NCBI GenBank assembly: GCA_011525295.1
Contig: WTGV01000025.1
Span: 1-64,000, forward strand
DNA length: 64,000 bases
Source of the DNA: Pseudomonadales bacterium
GTDB taxonomy: Bacteria; Pseudomonadota; Gammaproteobacteria; Pseudomonadales; Azotimanducaceae
Reading direction: 5' to 3'
The notes below the pieces were generated by a model, which did not search any database, was not told where the DNA came from, and was given only the letters and a program-made list of their open reading frames with translations. How positions within the stretch are numbered: the first letter of the stretch is position 1; each line of letters starts with the position of its first letter. A program made the position numbers and the translations under genes. Of this stretch, positions 9,703 through 18,899 are shown piece by piece.

Positions 9703-10104
9703 TCAATCAAAGGGGCATCTGTGTTGTCTTCCGGTGCCTGGAGTTTGTACAAACTCTAATATCTCTGCTAAGACTCTATCCGCGCACTGCTGACGATATT
9801 GGTCTCGTTCTTCTTCTGTCGAAAGTCGCCTAAGTACGGAAATGTCCTTTTTAAACAATTTAGGGGAGGTAACTAGATTGATGGCAATTTCGCCAGATTT
9901 CACGAACCTCGGCAACGCTACAGCCCAAGTAGTCAATGCAGAACTTGAAAAATACCCAGCGGATCTTCGATACAAAACCGCTTCCATCAGACAAGGTTCG
10001 AAAAAGTCCTTGGCCAACTCATGGTGGCCACTACGGTAGTGCGAATTTAGACCGTCTCGTAATTTCAACAAACCGTCAGACAAAATTTCCCCAATATTGG
10101 TCAA
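9703..10104 (-). pseudogene. Truncated N-terminus of a PLD-domain DEAD/DEAH helicase-type (defence/restriction-associated) protein
   Basis: The 133-residue frame matches, from memory of the family, the beginning of large proteins with a phospholipase-D-like domain followed by a DEAD/DEAH helicase. The markers are LRDGLNSHYRSG, DFFEPCLMEAVLYRRSAGYF and SSSALTTWAVALPR. Such proteins are usually about 1,000 residues and occur in defence or restriction loci. Here the similarity stops near residue 120 (LAEILEFVQT), the frame ends 13 codons later, and no helicase motif follows before the tRNA-Arg gene. I therefore call it a decayed remnant. A short functional derivative cannot be excluded. Confidence 0.6.
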
Positions 10105-10300
10105 GTTGTCTACGCGTATGTGATCTTTTGTTGCCTGGTTGTGACAGTGATACCACAGAAGAGATTTGTGAGTGTATAGAAAACGATAGTAGGGGTTTGA
10201 GGAATTAGGTCTAAAATTTTAGTTAGTCTCAGAATTTCAAATGGCATGAAATCATAGTGAAGCGTTGAAAGAGACATCTACGATAGGAGAAAATTAATTC

Positions 10301-11521
10301 ATGCGAATTGCAGTTTTTGGTGGCGATGGTTTCGTAGGATGGCCGACATGCTTACATCTTTCGAATGCCGGTCATGAAATAACGATTGTCGACAATCTTA
10401 GTCGCCGCCGGATAGATACCGAGTTGGGAGTCCAATCATTGACGCCAATGGACTCTATCCAAGAACGTTTGCGAATCTGGAAAAACGTTTCTGGGCGAAC
10501 CATGCGCTTTGAATTACTCGACATCGCGGAAGAGTACACCCGTGTCAAACTCTGGCTCGATCAATATCGACCGGATGCTCTCATTCATTTAGCACAACAA
10601 CGAGCCGCTCCGTATTCCATGAAGAACGATAGGTCGAAGACCTATACGGTGAATAACAATGTGGCTGCCACGCACAACCTGCTGAGTGCATTGGTTGAAC
10701 TAGAGCTTGATACGCACTTCGTCCATTTAGGAACAATGGGTGTTTATGGTTATAGCGATGTCGGCGCAACCATTCCAGAAGGATATCTTGAAGTCAAAAT
10801 TCCCGCTGACGATGGGACGGACTTTCAACGACAAATTCTCTACCCCACCAATCCAAACAGCGTCTATCACTTAACTAAGTGTCTGGACCAATTGATGTTT
10901 GCGTTCTATGCGAGCAATGATTTGGTACGCATCACGGACCTACATCAAGGAGTAGTATGGGGAACGCATACCGATCAGACGAGACGACACGAACAACTCG
11001 TAAACCGGTTTGATTACGACGGCGACTACGGCACCGTGCTTAATCGATTCCTGATTCAAGCTGCTGTGAAACACCCGTTGACCGTGCATGGCACGGGCGG
11101 TCAGACCAGAGCGTTCATTCACATCCAGGATTCGGTTCGATGCATTGAACTTGCTGTGAATAACCCACCCGCAAGCGGTGATCGTCCGAAAATATTTAAT
11201 CAGATGACGGAGACATTCAGAATACGTGATCTTGCAAAGTTAGTTTCCGATATGAGTGGTGTGGAGATTGTCTATCTACCAAATCCGCGAAAAGAAGCAG
11301 ATGAAAACGATCTCAAAGTGAGTAACAAACAATTGTTGGACCTTGGACTCGAACCGGTGACTCTACGTGTCGGAATGCTTGAGGAATTGGTTCACGTTGC
11401 AGAGAAATATGCACACCGTATCGATCAATCGAAGATCCCGGCGCAGTCAGCATGGACTCACGAGATTCAATCAAAAATTTCGTCCGTCGTAGACTTCGCG
11501 ACGGCGAAAAGAAAGCGGTAG
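10301..11521 (+). CDS. sqdB: UDP-sulfoquinovose synthase SqdB
   Basis: The 406-residue SDR-type enzyme converts UDP-glucose and sulfite to UDP-sulfoquinovose, the head-group donor for the sulfolipid SQDG. The family-specific segments are all present: GGDGFVGWP at 8-16, VDNLSRRRIDTELG, AQQRAAPYSM, HLGTMGVYGY, the catalytic Y189-x3-K193 (YHLTK), TDLHQGVVWGT and NRFDYDGDYGTVLNRFL. These distinguish SqdB from ordinary sugar epimerases. A TAGGAGA lies about 10 bases before the ATG. It is the first gene of an operon with two genes matching sqdD and sqdC. The C-terminal ~40 residues are poorly conserved. Confidence 0.93.
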   Translation: MRIAVFGGDGFVGWPTCLHLSNAGHEITIVDNLSRRRIDTELGVQSLTPMDSIQERLRIWKNVSGRTMRFELLDIAEEYTRVKLWLDQYRPDALIHLAQQRAAPYSMKNDRSKTYTVNNNVAATHNLLSALVELELDTHFVHLGTMGVYGYSDVGATIPEGYLEVKIPADDGTDFQRQILYPTNPNSVYHLTKCLDQLMFAFYASNDLVRITDLHQGVVWGTHTDQTRRHEQLVNRFDYDGDYGTVLNRFLIQAAVKHPLTVHGTGGQTRAFIHIQDSVRCIELAVNNPPASGDRPKIFNQMTETFRIRDLAKLVSDMSGVEIVYLPNPRKEADENDLKVSNKQLLDLGLEPVTLRVGMLEELVHVAEKYAHRIDQSKIPAQSAWTHEIQSKISSVVDFATAKRKR

Positions 11522-11522
11522 T

Positions 11523-12326
11523 TTGGCAAATACTGCGTTTGTGACTCTGGTCACAAACGATGACTATGCACTCGGTGCGCTTGCATTAGTGCGTTCGTTG
11601 AAGTTGTCCAATCCAGACCGACACATCGTTGTCATGGCAACGCGATCTGAGCTACCATTAGATCAACTTGAACGTGAAGGATGTGATATTCGAATCGTTC
11701 CACGTCCTGAGTTTTCCGACGACTTCGTTTCAAGACATTCGAGAGAAAGACAACACTCTGTCGCGCCTTTTACCAAAGGAACAAAGCCGAAATTTCATGA
11801 TCCATTGGACAATTTCTGCAAGTTGCGCGTGTGGGAGTTTGAAGAATATCAGCGCGTGGTATTTCTGGACGCGGACACTATTGTGGTCAGAAACATTGAC
11901 AGACTATTCGGCTATCCGGAGTTCTCTGCCGCACCGAACCTTTATGAAACACTTCACGATATGCATCGATTAAATTCGGGAGTATTCGTCGCAGAGCCGT
12001 CGAAGGCGACTTATGACCACATGCTCGAGAAGTTAGTTGTACCTAAAACTTTTTGGAAACGGACCGACCAAACGTTTTTGGAATCATACTTTCCAGACTG
12101 GCACGGTTTACCGTATGTCTACAACGTCCTACAGTACATCTACTTCAATTTACCTCAGTTGTGGGAATGGGCATCCATCAGAGTAGTGCACTATCAATAC
12201 GAAAAGCCTTGGGAGCTCGATCACGAGCGAAGCGAGCAACTCAAGCCACTCATTGATTTGTGGTACTCGGTCTTGGAGGATCGAAAGATACTGGAAGACG
12301 TACCACGCTATACGCCACCACTGTGA
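11523..12326 (+). CDS. sqdD: Glycogenin-like family 8 glycosyltransferase, SqdD-like
   Basis: The 267-residue protein begins like GT8/glycogenin enzymes (AFVTLVTNDDYALGALALVR) and has the metal-binding D116-A-D118 in VFLDADTIVV, followed by NSGVFV. Rhodobacter sphaeroides sqdD encodes a glycogenin-like protein and lies between sqdB and sqdC; the arrangement here is the same. The inferred role is transfer of sulfoquinovose from UDP to a lipid acceptor. The start is TTG at 11523, one base after the sqdB stop. The gene name rests on fold plus position, not on a sequence alignment. Confidence 0.75.
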   Translation: MANTAFVTLVTNDDYALGALALVRSLKLSNPDRHIVVMATRSELPLDQLEREGCDIRIVPRPEFSDDFVSRHSRERQHSVAPFTKGTKPKFHDPLDNFCKLRVWEFEEYQRVVFLDADTIVVRNIDRLFGYPEFSAAPNLYETLHDMHRLNSGVFVAEPSKATYDHMLEKLVVPKTFWKRTDQTFLESYFPDWHGLPYVYNVLQYIYFNLPQLWEWASIRVVHYQYEKPWELDHERSEQLKPLIDLWYSVLEDRKILEDVPRYTPPL

Positions 12327-13249
12327 GAATTGCGATTACCGGGACTACGGGTTACCTTGGTCGTTTCGTAGTCGAGATCCTTCTGGATGCTGGATACACC
12401 GTAGTTGCACAGGTACGACGGACGCTAAACACGTCAGATCCTTTAACAAAGTACGATGGAAAGCTAGAACTCATCAATGGCAACATGGAGGATGTTGCCT
12501 CGCTTGAAAATCTAGTCCATCGATGCGATGCCGTAGTTCATATGGCGTTCATGTCAGCGACTGGTAGTTATCGCGGCGGCGAAGGAGATGACCCAGCATG
12601 GTTTTGGGATCAGAATTTTGGTGGTACGTTACGACTACTGCGTGCATGTCAAGCTGCAAATATAGCCAAATTCATTTTTCTCTCGTCGCGAGCCGTTTTC
12701 GATGGTTGTCGAATTAGCGATAGGCCGGTCGATGACACCGATGAACCCGTCCCGGCCAACCACTACGGTCTACTCAAGTGGTCTAGTGAATTACTTGCGA
12801 ATCTCTACGACGAAATGACTTTCTGCTCCCTCCGCCCCACGGGAATCTACGGTCTTTCATGGCCACGAGATCGCACGAAATGGTGGAACTTAGTAACAGA
12901 TCCTCTACTACCGGACAGAGATCTGTCATCTTTATCCAGTAAAGTCTACACTGAGGTACACGGTGCAGACGTCGCTGCGGCAGCTCTCTTACTGCTACAA
13001 CAGCGACACAACGATGTCCACCGAAGAAGCTTTAATTGTTCGGACATCTTGGTCAGTGAACGGTATCTAGTACAACGATGTCTTCGTCTATTGAACAGTA
13101 CATCCGACAAGTCAAGCATTGACCAACTACAACCCCCAATCAACAACATGGGGACAGCTGGACTCACAAAACTCGGTTGGCGAGGAGGGGGTGTTAAAAA
13201 ACTCCGTCAAACCCTACATGAGATTCAGCAGGTTTCAGAGCAACTCTAG
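12323..13249 (+). CDS. sqdC: NAD(P)-dependent epimerase/reductase, SqdC-like
   Basis: From the GTG at 12323 this is a 308-residue extended SDR. The nucleotide-binding TGTTGYLG lies at residues 6-13, LSSRAVFDG follows, and the catalytic Y148-x3-K152 (YGLLK) is present. The open frame runs further upstream to 12260 inside the previous gene, but GTG at 12323 overlaps the sqdD stop by 4 bases and places the Rossmann motif correctly. In R. sphaeroides, loss of sqdC causes accumulation of a sulfoquinovosyl-dihydroxyacetone product, suggesting a reductive or quality role in sulfolipid synthesis. The 3' end overlaps the convergent HAD gene by 15 bases. Name is by operon position. Confidence 0.7.
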   Translation: MRIAITGTTGYLGRFVVEILLDAGYTVVAQVRRTLNTSDPLTKYDGKLELINGNMEDVASLENLVHRCDAVVHMAFMSATGSYRGGEGDDPAWFWDQNFGGTLRLLRACQAANIAKFIFLSSRAVFDGCRISDRPVDDTDEPVPANHYGLLKWSSELLANLYDEMTFCSLRPTGIYGLSWPRDRTKWWNLVTDPLLPDRDLSSLSSKVYTEVHGADVAAAALLLLQQRHNDVHRRSFNCSDILVSERYLVQRCLRLLNSTSDKSSIDQLQPPINNMGTAGLTKLGWRGGGVKKLRQTLHEIQQVSEQL

Positions 13250-13948
13250 CAAAGCACTCAGAGTCTTGATCTGCTGTACTGCAAGTTCGGTAGTCGGCAG
13301 TGCATCGTGCTGGTTAAGCCACACTGGGTGCATTCCAACATTATTCGCTCCTTCTACATCGTTCACAAAAGAGTCACCGACAAACACGATTTGATGCGGT
13401 GGAATACCGACAGCATGGCTAGCCTGCATGAATATCGAAGTGTCGGGTTTGCACGATCGTGCGGTTTCTGAACTGAGGATAAAGTCGACGTAACTATCGA
13501 GTTTCCATGTTTCGATTAAGGGGTCTAGCCAGTCGTCATCAATATTCGACACAATCGCAAGCGTCAACTCTCGCTCTCGAAGTACTTCCAGAACTTCAAA
13601 ACAATCTGTCTGCGGTTTTAAATATTCGATTACTGCATCTCGTTGCGAGTAGGAAAAATTTTTAATTGCTTCATCTACATCTTTGAGTCCAAAGTGTGCC
13701 AGCAATCGACGCATTGCTTCGTTGACAAAGTCTTTGTGCAAATAGAATGAACGCTTTGCAAAATCTAGTGTGACTTCTTCCCTTAGCTGTCGGTATTGTG
13801 TGATTAGCTCTTCACTGCCCATTGGGACTTGTACCGATCCTGCGAACTTGGCGATATTTCCTGAAGTAACCCAGTTGTCTAAAGGTTGGAATAAAGTTTC
13901 CCCAAGGTCAAAGAATACAGCGCGAATGGTATTTGAAGTCAGAGTCAT
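13235..13948 (-). CDS. HAD-superfamily hydrolase
   Basis: The 237-residue protein has the HAD core: motif I FFDLGETL with nucleophile D14, motif II S134-N135 (AIVSNIDDD), motif III K167 (SCKPDT) and motif IV GDSFVND at 191-197. A helical cap occupies about 20-110 (subclass I). The usual second Asp of motif I (DxD) is Gly here, which is seen in some dehalogenase-like and phosphatase-like members and affects leaving-group chemistry. The gene converges on sqdC with a 15-base coding overlap, so it is not in that operon. Substrate unknown. Confidence 0.8.
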   Translation of the reverse strand: MTLTSNTIRAVFFDLGETLFQPLDNWVTSGNIAKFAGSVQVPMGSEELITQYRQLREEVTLDFAKRSFYLHKDFVNEAMRRLLAHFGLKDVDEAIKNFSYSQRDAVIEYLKPQTDCFEVLEVLRERELTLAIVSNIDDDWLDPLIETWKLDSYVDFILSSETARSCKPDTSIFMQASHAVGIPPHQIVFVGDSFVNDVEGANNVGMHPVWLNQHDALPTTELAVQQIKTLSALLELL

Positions 13949-14093
13949 ATTCTGCTGGATTGGTTGATGGAAGAAAAATTTAAGAATGTTTTTATCATAA
14001 CGCGCTTACGATCAATTAGCATCAATGTTTCAAATAGGCAGAAAAAGGTAAGAACAGTCCGATCAAAACGGTCGTGGGTTAAGGAGTGTATCG

Positions 14094-14843
14094 ATGAGTA
14101 AAGTAGCAATCATCACGGGTGCAGGCACGGGTGTGGGTAAACACACGACCCTGGCACTGTTAAAAAGAGAGTATTATGTTGTAGCCGTTGGTAGAAGAAA
14201 GAGTAAGCTCGACGAGTTAGAAGAAATTGCCGGGGCTGACGACCGGTTGTTTACTGTCCCGACGGATATAGGTAAAGAGAGTGAAGTGATACGCCTGTTT
14301 GATGTCACTGTCTCCCGTTTCGGTCGCTTGGATCTTCTGTTTAACAACGCTGGCGTCGGTGCTCCGGCTGTACCGATCGAAGAATTGACTCTCTCGCAAT
14401 GGGACCGAGTGGTTCAAACAAATCTTACAGGAGCCTTTTTGTGTACCCGTGCGGCTATGAAAATCATGAAGTTCCAGACGCCACCAGGTGGCCGGATTAT
14501 CAACAACGGATCCATCGCCGCACAGCATTCTCCCCGACCTTTGTCTGCACCTTACACTGCAACGAAACACGCCTTAACGGGATTGACGAAGTCAACCGCG
14601 CTTGATGGTCGAAACCACAACGTTGTGTGTTGTCAAATCGACATCGGCAATGCTGCAACCGAGATGACTTCCCTGATGGAAGAAGGTGTTTTGCAACCAG
14701 ACGGCACGCGAAAACCGGAACCCACTTTCGACGTAGAACACGTTGCCGAGGCAATCGTCTACATGGACAGTCTGCCGCTCGACGCGAATGTTCAATTCTT
14801 AACCATTCTTGCGTCCGAGATGCCGTTCATGGGAAGAGGGTAA
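14094..14843 (+). CDS. Short-chain dehydrogenase/reductase
   Basis: The 249-residue classical SDR has the cofactor motif TGAGTGVG at 8-15, NNAG at 84-87, catalytic S140, and Y154-x3-K158 (YTATK). An arginine pair after the second strand (GRRKSK) suggests NADP(H). The ribosome site AAGGAGT precedes the ATG by 8 bases. It converges with smpB, only 6 bases apart. Substrate cannot be inferred. Confidence 0.85.
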   Translation: MSKVAIITGAGTGVGKHTTLALLKREYYVVAVGRRKSKLDELEEIAGADDRLFTVPTDIGKESEVIRLFDVTVSRFGRLDLLFNNAGVGAPAVPIEELTLSQWDRVVQTNLTGAFLCTRAAMKIMKFQTPPGGRIINNGSIAAQHSPRPLSAPYTATKHALTGLTKSTALDGRNHNVVCCQIDIGNAATEMTSLMEEGVLQPDGTRKPEPTFDVEHVAEAIVYMDSLPLDANVQFLTILASEMPFMGRG

Positions 14844-14849
14844 CCTCAA

Positions 14850-15314
14850 CTATCGGGAGCGTAACGTACGCTCTTGTTCCCGTTTGGTCTCCCGTTCGCG
14901 AAGTAGATTGCGTTTATCAACTTTCTTGCGACCGACTGCAAGACCAATCTCACACTTTACGAGGTGTGCGCGCCAGTAAATCGAAAGTGCAATACATGTG
15001 CGTCCTTTAGTTTGAGTAGCGGAATAGATTTGCCCTAGTTCGTGATTGTGTAAGAGCAACTTTCGAGCGCGTTCAGCGTCTGGTTCGACATGGGTTGATG
15101 CACTGGCAAGTGGGTCGATTCTTAGCCCCTTTAGAAATGCTTCGCCATTTTCCATGATGACGTAGGAATCGGTGAGATTAGCTTTACCCGCTCTGAGACT
15201 CTTCACTTCCCAACCTTCCAGCGCGATCCCCGCCTCAAAGAAACGGTCAAACGCGTAGTCGAATCGCGCTTTTCGGTTGCGCGCGATGATCCGTTGTTTG
15301 TTTGGTTTGGGCAT
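14850..15314 (-). CDS. smpB: SmpB, tmRNA-binding protein
   Basis: From the ATG at 15314 the protein is 154 residues and begins MPKPNKQRIIARNRKARFDY, as SmpB proteins do; a TTG four codons upstream is an unlikely start. Conserved segments include GIALEGWEVKSLRAGKANL, LLLHNHELGQI, GLAVGRKKVDKR and the basic tail. SmpB binds tmRNA and places it in the A site of stalled ribosomes. I looked for the tmRNA gene (ssrA) nearby and did not find it. In many gammaproteobacteria smpB is divergent from ratA-ratB; here three genes lie between them. Confidence 0.95.
   Translation of the reverse strand: MPKPNKQRIIARNRKARFDYAFDRFFEAGIALEGWEVKSLRAGKANLTDSYVIMENGEAFLKGLRIDPLASASTHVEPDAERARKLLLHNHELGQIYSATQTKGRTCIALSIYWRAHLVKCEIGLAVGRKKVDKRNLLRERETKREQERTLRSR
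14857..14873 (+). terminator. Hairpin at the SDR/smpB convergence
   Basis: GAGCGTA at 14857-14863 and TACGCTC at 14867-14873 form a perfect 7-bp stem with a 3-base loop, starting 14 bases after the SDR stop and followed by TTGTT on the plus strand. It sits inside the last codons of smpB. It could end plus-strand transcription, but the T-run is weak. Confidence 0.35.
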
Positions 15315-15899
15315 ACAAGAAGACAATGGTATTGCTTAGGCCAACAATGAATAGGACATGATCACATTTGTACTTAGAAATCGTGGTACTGTGTAACAAT
15401 ACATGATAGACGAAAGAGTAAAAATAACAATGAGGCGGTGTGAAGAGATTTTTTTGAAGTAAGCTCTGTGCTTCGTAGTCTAGTGCGAAAACTTCTTACT
15501 GGTAGTAAGGTTTCTTGAGCCTGTTCGCGTCGAGTGTCTTTGATGTAAACATGTCCTTACCTAAGTACTTAATCGGTTTTCAATTTCTAAACGCCTACGG
15601 GGAAAACAAACATCACCCGCGAGATTCCTCTGTGCTGCAAGAGTGTTGTTCTAACTGCTTGGTCATGTTAGTATTTCCTGCTACACGTATATGTCCTAAA
15701 TTAGCGATCCCTACCATCAGTGGATGACTAGTCCGTCAAGACGTAAATCTAGATCTAAACTGAAATCAACAACGACTGAAAGAATGAATTTAAGAGCAAT
15801 ATCCGGAGTGCGCGGCTACAGTGATCGCACTATCATTGTTAATTTCAATTTACACTTCATAGATGCAAATTCTGTTGGAGCATCAGGAGGAAATGACCA
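15315..15899. other. 585-base intergenic region between smpB and ada
   Basis: I see no supported gene. A 70-codon plus-strand frame (15515-15727) has no recognisable family, poor composition and no ribosome site. A weak hairpin (CTTAC 15495-15499 with GTAAG 15505-15509) is followed by GTTTCTT. The region must contain the divergent promoters of smpB and ada; near its end AGGAGG at 15885-15890 is the ribosome site of ada. Confidence 0.5.
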
Positions 15900-17012
15900 A
15901 TGACCAATTCACTAAGTGTGAGTTTGTCGAAGACGAGGAAATTTCATAGCGATGACGAACGCTGGGCAGCGATTGTGGATCGAGATCACTCCGCAGTCGG
16001 CGAGTTTGTCTATTGTGTGACGACGACCGGTGTTTATTGTCAGCCCGGGTGCGCGGCTCGACGACCTCGACGCGAGAATGTGCGCTTTTACACTTCGTGC
16101 GAGGATGCAGAGAATGCTGGATTCCGGCCATGTAAGCGCTGCCGTCCGAAGCACGCTCCACTAGCCGCACGCCACGTTCGGTCAGTGGTTATTGCATGCC
16201 GTCTTATCGAGACATCGGAGAAACTACTGGACCTCGACACTCTCGCGCAGGCAGCGGGTATGAGCAAGTATTACTTCCACCGAGTTTTTAAAGCAGTCAC
16301 CGGCTTTACACCGCGTACTTACTCTGCTGCTCACCGTGCGAATCGAATTAGAGAGGAATTACGGTCGTCGCGCTCGGTCACCGATGCTATCTACGACTCT
16401 GGCTTTAATTCAACAGGGTCTTTCTACACACAGTCTTCAGAGATACTGGGGATGGCTCCTGTGACTTTCCGAAACGGCGGTGTCGGTGAAACGATTCGAT
16501 TTGCTGTTGGTGAGTGTTCACTTGGGTCAATTCTCGTGGCCGCGACCGTCAATGGAGTCTGCACAATCCAGCTAGGTGACGAACCTGCCGCCTTGGTGCG
16601 GGAATTGGACGACCAGTTTTCGAGGGCGGAACTCGTTGGGGGGGACAAGGAGTTTGAGTCTCTCGTTGCAGTGGTTGTCGGTCTCATCGAAGACCCTGTA
16701 CAAGGTATCGATTTACCACTCGATATCCGTGGGACGACGTTTCAGCGGCGCATCTGGGAAGTTCTTCAAGAGATTCCAGTAGGTACGACCTCCAGCTACA
16801 GCATGATCGCCGAACGTGTAGGTTCGCCAAAGGCCGCGCGCGCGGTCGCACTTGCGTGCGCTTCCAACCCGCTAGCGGTCGCTATTCCTTGCCATCGTGT
16901 GATTAGGAACAACGGTTCACTCGGCGGTTATCGTTGGGGAGTGGAACGCAAGAAAGCTTTGCTCTCCAGAGAGACTCTTCCTGATTTTGGTTCGCGCAGC
17001 GGTTTGGTTTAA
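15900..17012 (+). CDS. ada: Bifunctional Ada: methyltransferase and AraC-type activator of the adaptive response
   Basis: The 370-residue protein has all three Ada parts. The N-terminal zinc domain has C47, C51 (TGVYCQPGC), C78 and C81 (FRPCKRC), where one cysteine accepts methyl groups from DNA phosphotriesters. An AraC-type helix-turn-helix region covers about 90-185. The C-terminal O6-methylguanine methyltransferase has the active-site C331 in PCHRV followed by NGSLGGYRWG. Known Ada repairs alkylated DNA and, once methylated, activates alkylation-response genes. I prefer the ATG at 15900, 9 bases from AGGAGG; the ATG at 15893 is out of frame and too close. Confidence 0.95.
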   Translation: MTNSLSVSLSKTRKFHSDDERWAAIVDRDHSAVGEFVYCVTTTGVYCQPGCAARRPRRENVRFYTSCEDAENAGFRPCKRCRPKHAPLAARHVRSVVIACRLIETSEKLLDLDTLAQAAGMSKYYFHRVFKAVTGFTPRTYSAAHRANRIREELRSSRSVTDAIYDSGFNSTGSFYTQSSEILGMAPVTFRNGGVGETIRFAVGECSLGSILVAATVNGVCTIQLGDEPAALVRELDDQFSRAELVGGDKEFESLVAVVVGLIEDPVQGIDLPLDIRGTTFQRRIWEVLQEIPVGTTSSYSMIAERVGSPKAARAVALACASNPLAVAIPCHRVIRNNGSLGGYRWGVERKKALLSRETLPDFGSRSGLV

Positions 17013-17024
17013 TCGAATCGGTAA

Positions 17025-18428
17025 ATGAAAGAATTGGACCCCCTGTTTCCCAATTTTGCTGCCCTCAGGGCAGCCGAAATCGCTCTCACTGATAGGCTGT
17101 ATGCCGTGCGCAACGCGTCGGCTTCGCGGAAGGCAATCGCTACTGGATCGTGTGTTGCTTGGACTCAAGAGTTGAAAGACATACACTTCGACCGGCCAAG
17201 AGAGCTAGCAGATTTGATGAATTGGGTGATCGACGGTCTTGAGAGTGGAATCGTGCATATGACTCATCCTGGTCATCTTGGTCTGTTTAATCCCGCCCCG
17301 ACTTTCGCGGCCGAATGTGCAGATCGTATCGTGGCGGTTTTCAATCCACAGATTTGCGTATATTCACATGCTCCTGCGGCTGTCGAGATCGAACTACACG
17401 TCATTCGAGAAGTCGCGCGCCGTGCAGGGTTACCAAATGGGTCAAGCGGACACTTCACGAGCGGTGGAGCTGAAGCTAACTTCACAGCGGTGTTATGCGC
17501 GCTGCAGGAGAAATGCCCAAGCTACGGTGAGCACGGCTTAGCTGCGTTTACTGGACCGCCAGTAGTCTACGTGTCAAAGGAAAGCCACATGGCATGGTTG
17601 AAAATCGCTCATGCGACCGGGATAGGACGGAGTGCTGTTCGTCTGATCAATACCGACGGTCATGGACGAATGAATTCGAACAGTTTGCAGGAAGCCATTG
17701 CAGCCGATGTCCAGCAGAATTTTGTGCCAATCCTGATCGCTGCAACTGCTGGTACTACAAACGCGGGTATGATTGACCCGTTGAAACAGTGCAGCGAGAT
17801 AGCTAGACAATACGGCACATGGTTCCACGTTGATGCTGCTTGGGGTGGCGCACTGATTGCTAACGATAGTCACCGAGACTGCCTTAACGGCATTGAGCAG
17901 GCGGATTCGATCACTATTGACGCGCACAAATGGTTCGCTACCACGATGGGAGCGGGAATGTTCCTCACGACTAAACCCGAAATTCCTTCTCAAGCCTTCA
18001 GAGTAAACGCGAGCTATATGCCTTCAGTGGAGAAAGGTAAAGACTTTTATGCCAATTCCAACCAGTGGTCTCGCAGGTTCGTAGGCTTACGGTTGTTTCT
18101 TGCCCTCGGCGCGGCAGGATGGGATGGCTATGCAAGACATGTCGCACACTCCATTCGTTTGACAAATCGGCTTGCGCGACAATTACAGAGTCGAGGATGG
18201 TCGCTCGTGAATAGTTCGCCGATGGCCGTAGCTTGCCTGATACCCCCTCAAGGATGTGAAGCAGTTCAAAATTTCGTGCAGGCCGTTCTAGAAGATGGTC
18301 GCTTCTGGGTATCTGAAGTAACTTTTGAAGGCCGATCGGTCCTGCGTGCATGTGTAACGAACGCTAGGACCTCCGAGACAGATATTGACACGCTCGTCGA
18401 ATTCCTGAGTTTAGTTCAAATCAGATAA
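17025..18428 (+). CDS. PLP-dependent group II decarboxylase (aromatic-amino-acid decarboxylase-like)
   Basis: The 467-residue protein has the group II decarboxylase signatures: FTSGGAEANFTAVL, ATAGTTNAGMIDP, the cofactor Asp/Ala region HVDAAWGGA and the PLP lysine K302 in DAHKW. Members decarboxylate aromatic amino acids, glutamate or related compounds; the substrate cannot be assigned by eye. It starts 12 bases after ada and may share its transcript, although no functional link is obvious. A sodium-coupled amino-acid-type symporter follows after 471 bases, which could supply substrate; that is inference from position. Confidence 0.82.
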   Translation: MKELDPLFPNFAALRAAEIALTDRLYAVRNASASRKAIATGSCVAWTQELKDIHFDRPRELADLMNWVIDGLESGIVHMTHPGHLGLFNPAPTFAAECADRIVAVFNPQICVYSHAPAAVEIELHVIREVARRAGLPNGSSGHFTSGGAEANFTAVLCALQEKCPSYGEHGLAAFTGPPVVYVSKESHMAWLKIAHATGIGRSAVRLINTDGHGRMNSNSLQEAIAADVQQNFVPILIAATAGTTNAGMIDPLKQCSEIARQYGTWFHVDAAWGGALIANDSHRDCLNGIEQADSITIDAHKWFATTMGAGMFLTTKPEIPSQAFRVNASYMPSVEKGKDFYANSNQWSRRFVGLRLFLALGAAGWDGYARHVAHSIRLTNRLARQLQSRGWSLVNSSPMAVACLIPPQGCEAVQNFVQAVLEDGRFWVSEVTFEGRSVLRACVTNARTSETDIDTLVEFLSLVQIR

Positions 18429-18899
18429 GGATACTCACAAACAAAGCTTGAATTTTACCCTCTTCGTCCAATCGACTGAGAGGAGGAATTTGTCGAAAGT
18501 CACACCTATGGCGCATCAAACTTAAGAGTCGTTCATAGCCCGCTTCTCCCTAGCACATTCAGGCTTTTTAAAGACAAAGTGCCCGGAAGTAAGCATACGG
18601 TTGTTTCAGTTGTGCCAGCAGCATATTCCAAAATTGTTGTCGTCGGAAATTTTTAAAGAAAGTACTCTTCTCAAGTTTCGCAATCACCTCAAGTGGCAAT
18701 CTCGATTCAAATCGATTAAGTAATTCGCTAGAGTTTGGTGGCATCTTCTTTGACAGGTTTGCACAATTAAGAAGGTTCGAGTTCGAATGAAACAGATGTG
18801 TCAATTCTTGCGTTAAAGCAAAGATAGATTGTTTTGATTATTCTTATGAGCTTGTACACAAAGTGATTAGGGCGATATTTTGCCCGTGGAGAGTAGAAA
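18429..18899. other. 471-base gap before the symporter; one doubtful small frame
   Basis: A 78-codon minus-strand frame at 18568-18804 encodes a basic, Leu/Phe/Asn-rich sequence. Its layout (LPLEVIAKLEKSTFFK then RRQQFWNMLLAQLKQP) is vaguely like the start of IS4-type transposases. No catalytic part, terminal repeat or target duplication is visible, so I do not call a mobile element. The remainder should hold the promoter of the symporter gene. No terminator stands out. Confidence 0.35.

Noticed and set aside
15315-15899. tmRNA gene expected near smpB
   Set aside because: No alanine-tRNA-like ends and no tag-peptide reading frame were found in the gap.
15893-15949. ATG at 15893 as start of ada or of a leader peptide
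   Set aside because: It is only 2 bases from AGGAGG, out of frame with ada, and its frame stops after 18 codons.
18568-18804. Possible IS4-type transposase fragment
   Set aside because: Resemblance is limited to general layout; no DDE residues, inverted terminal repeats or duplicated target site.
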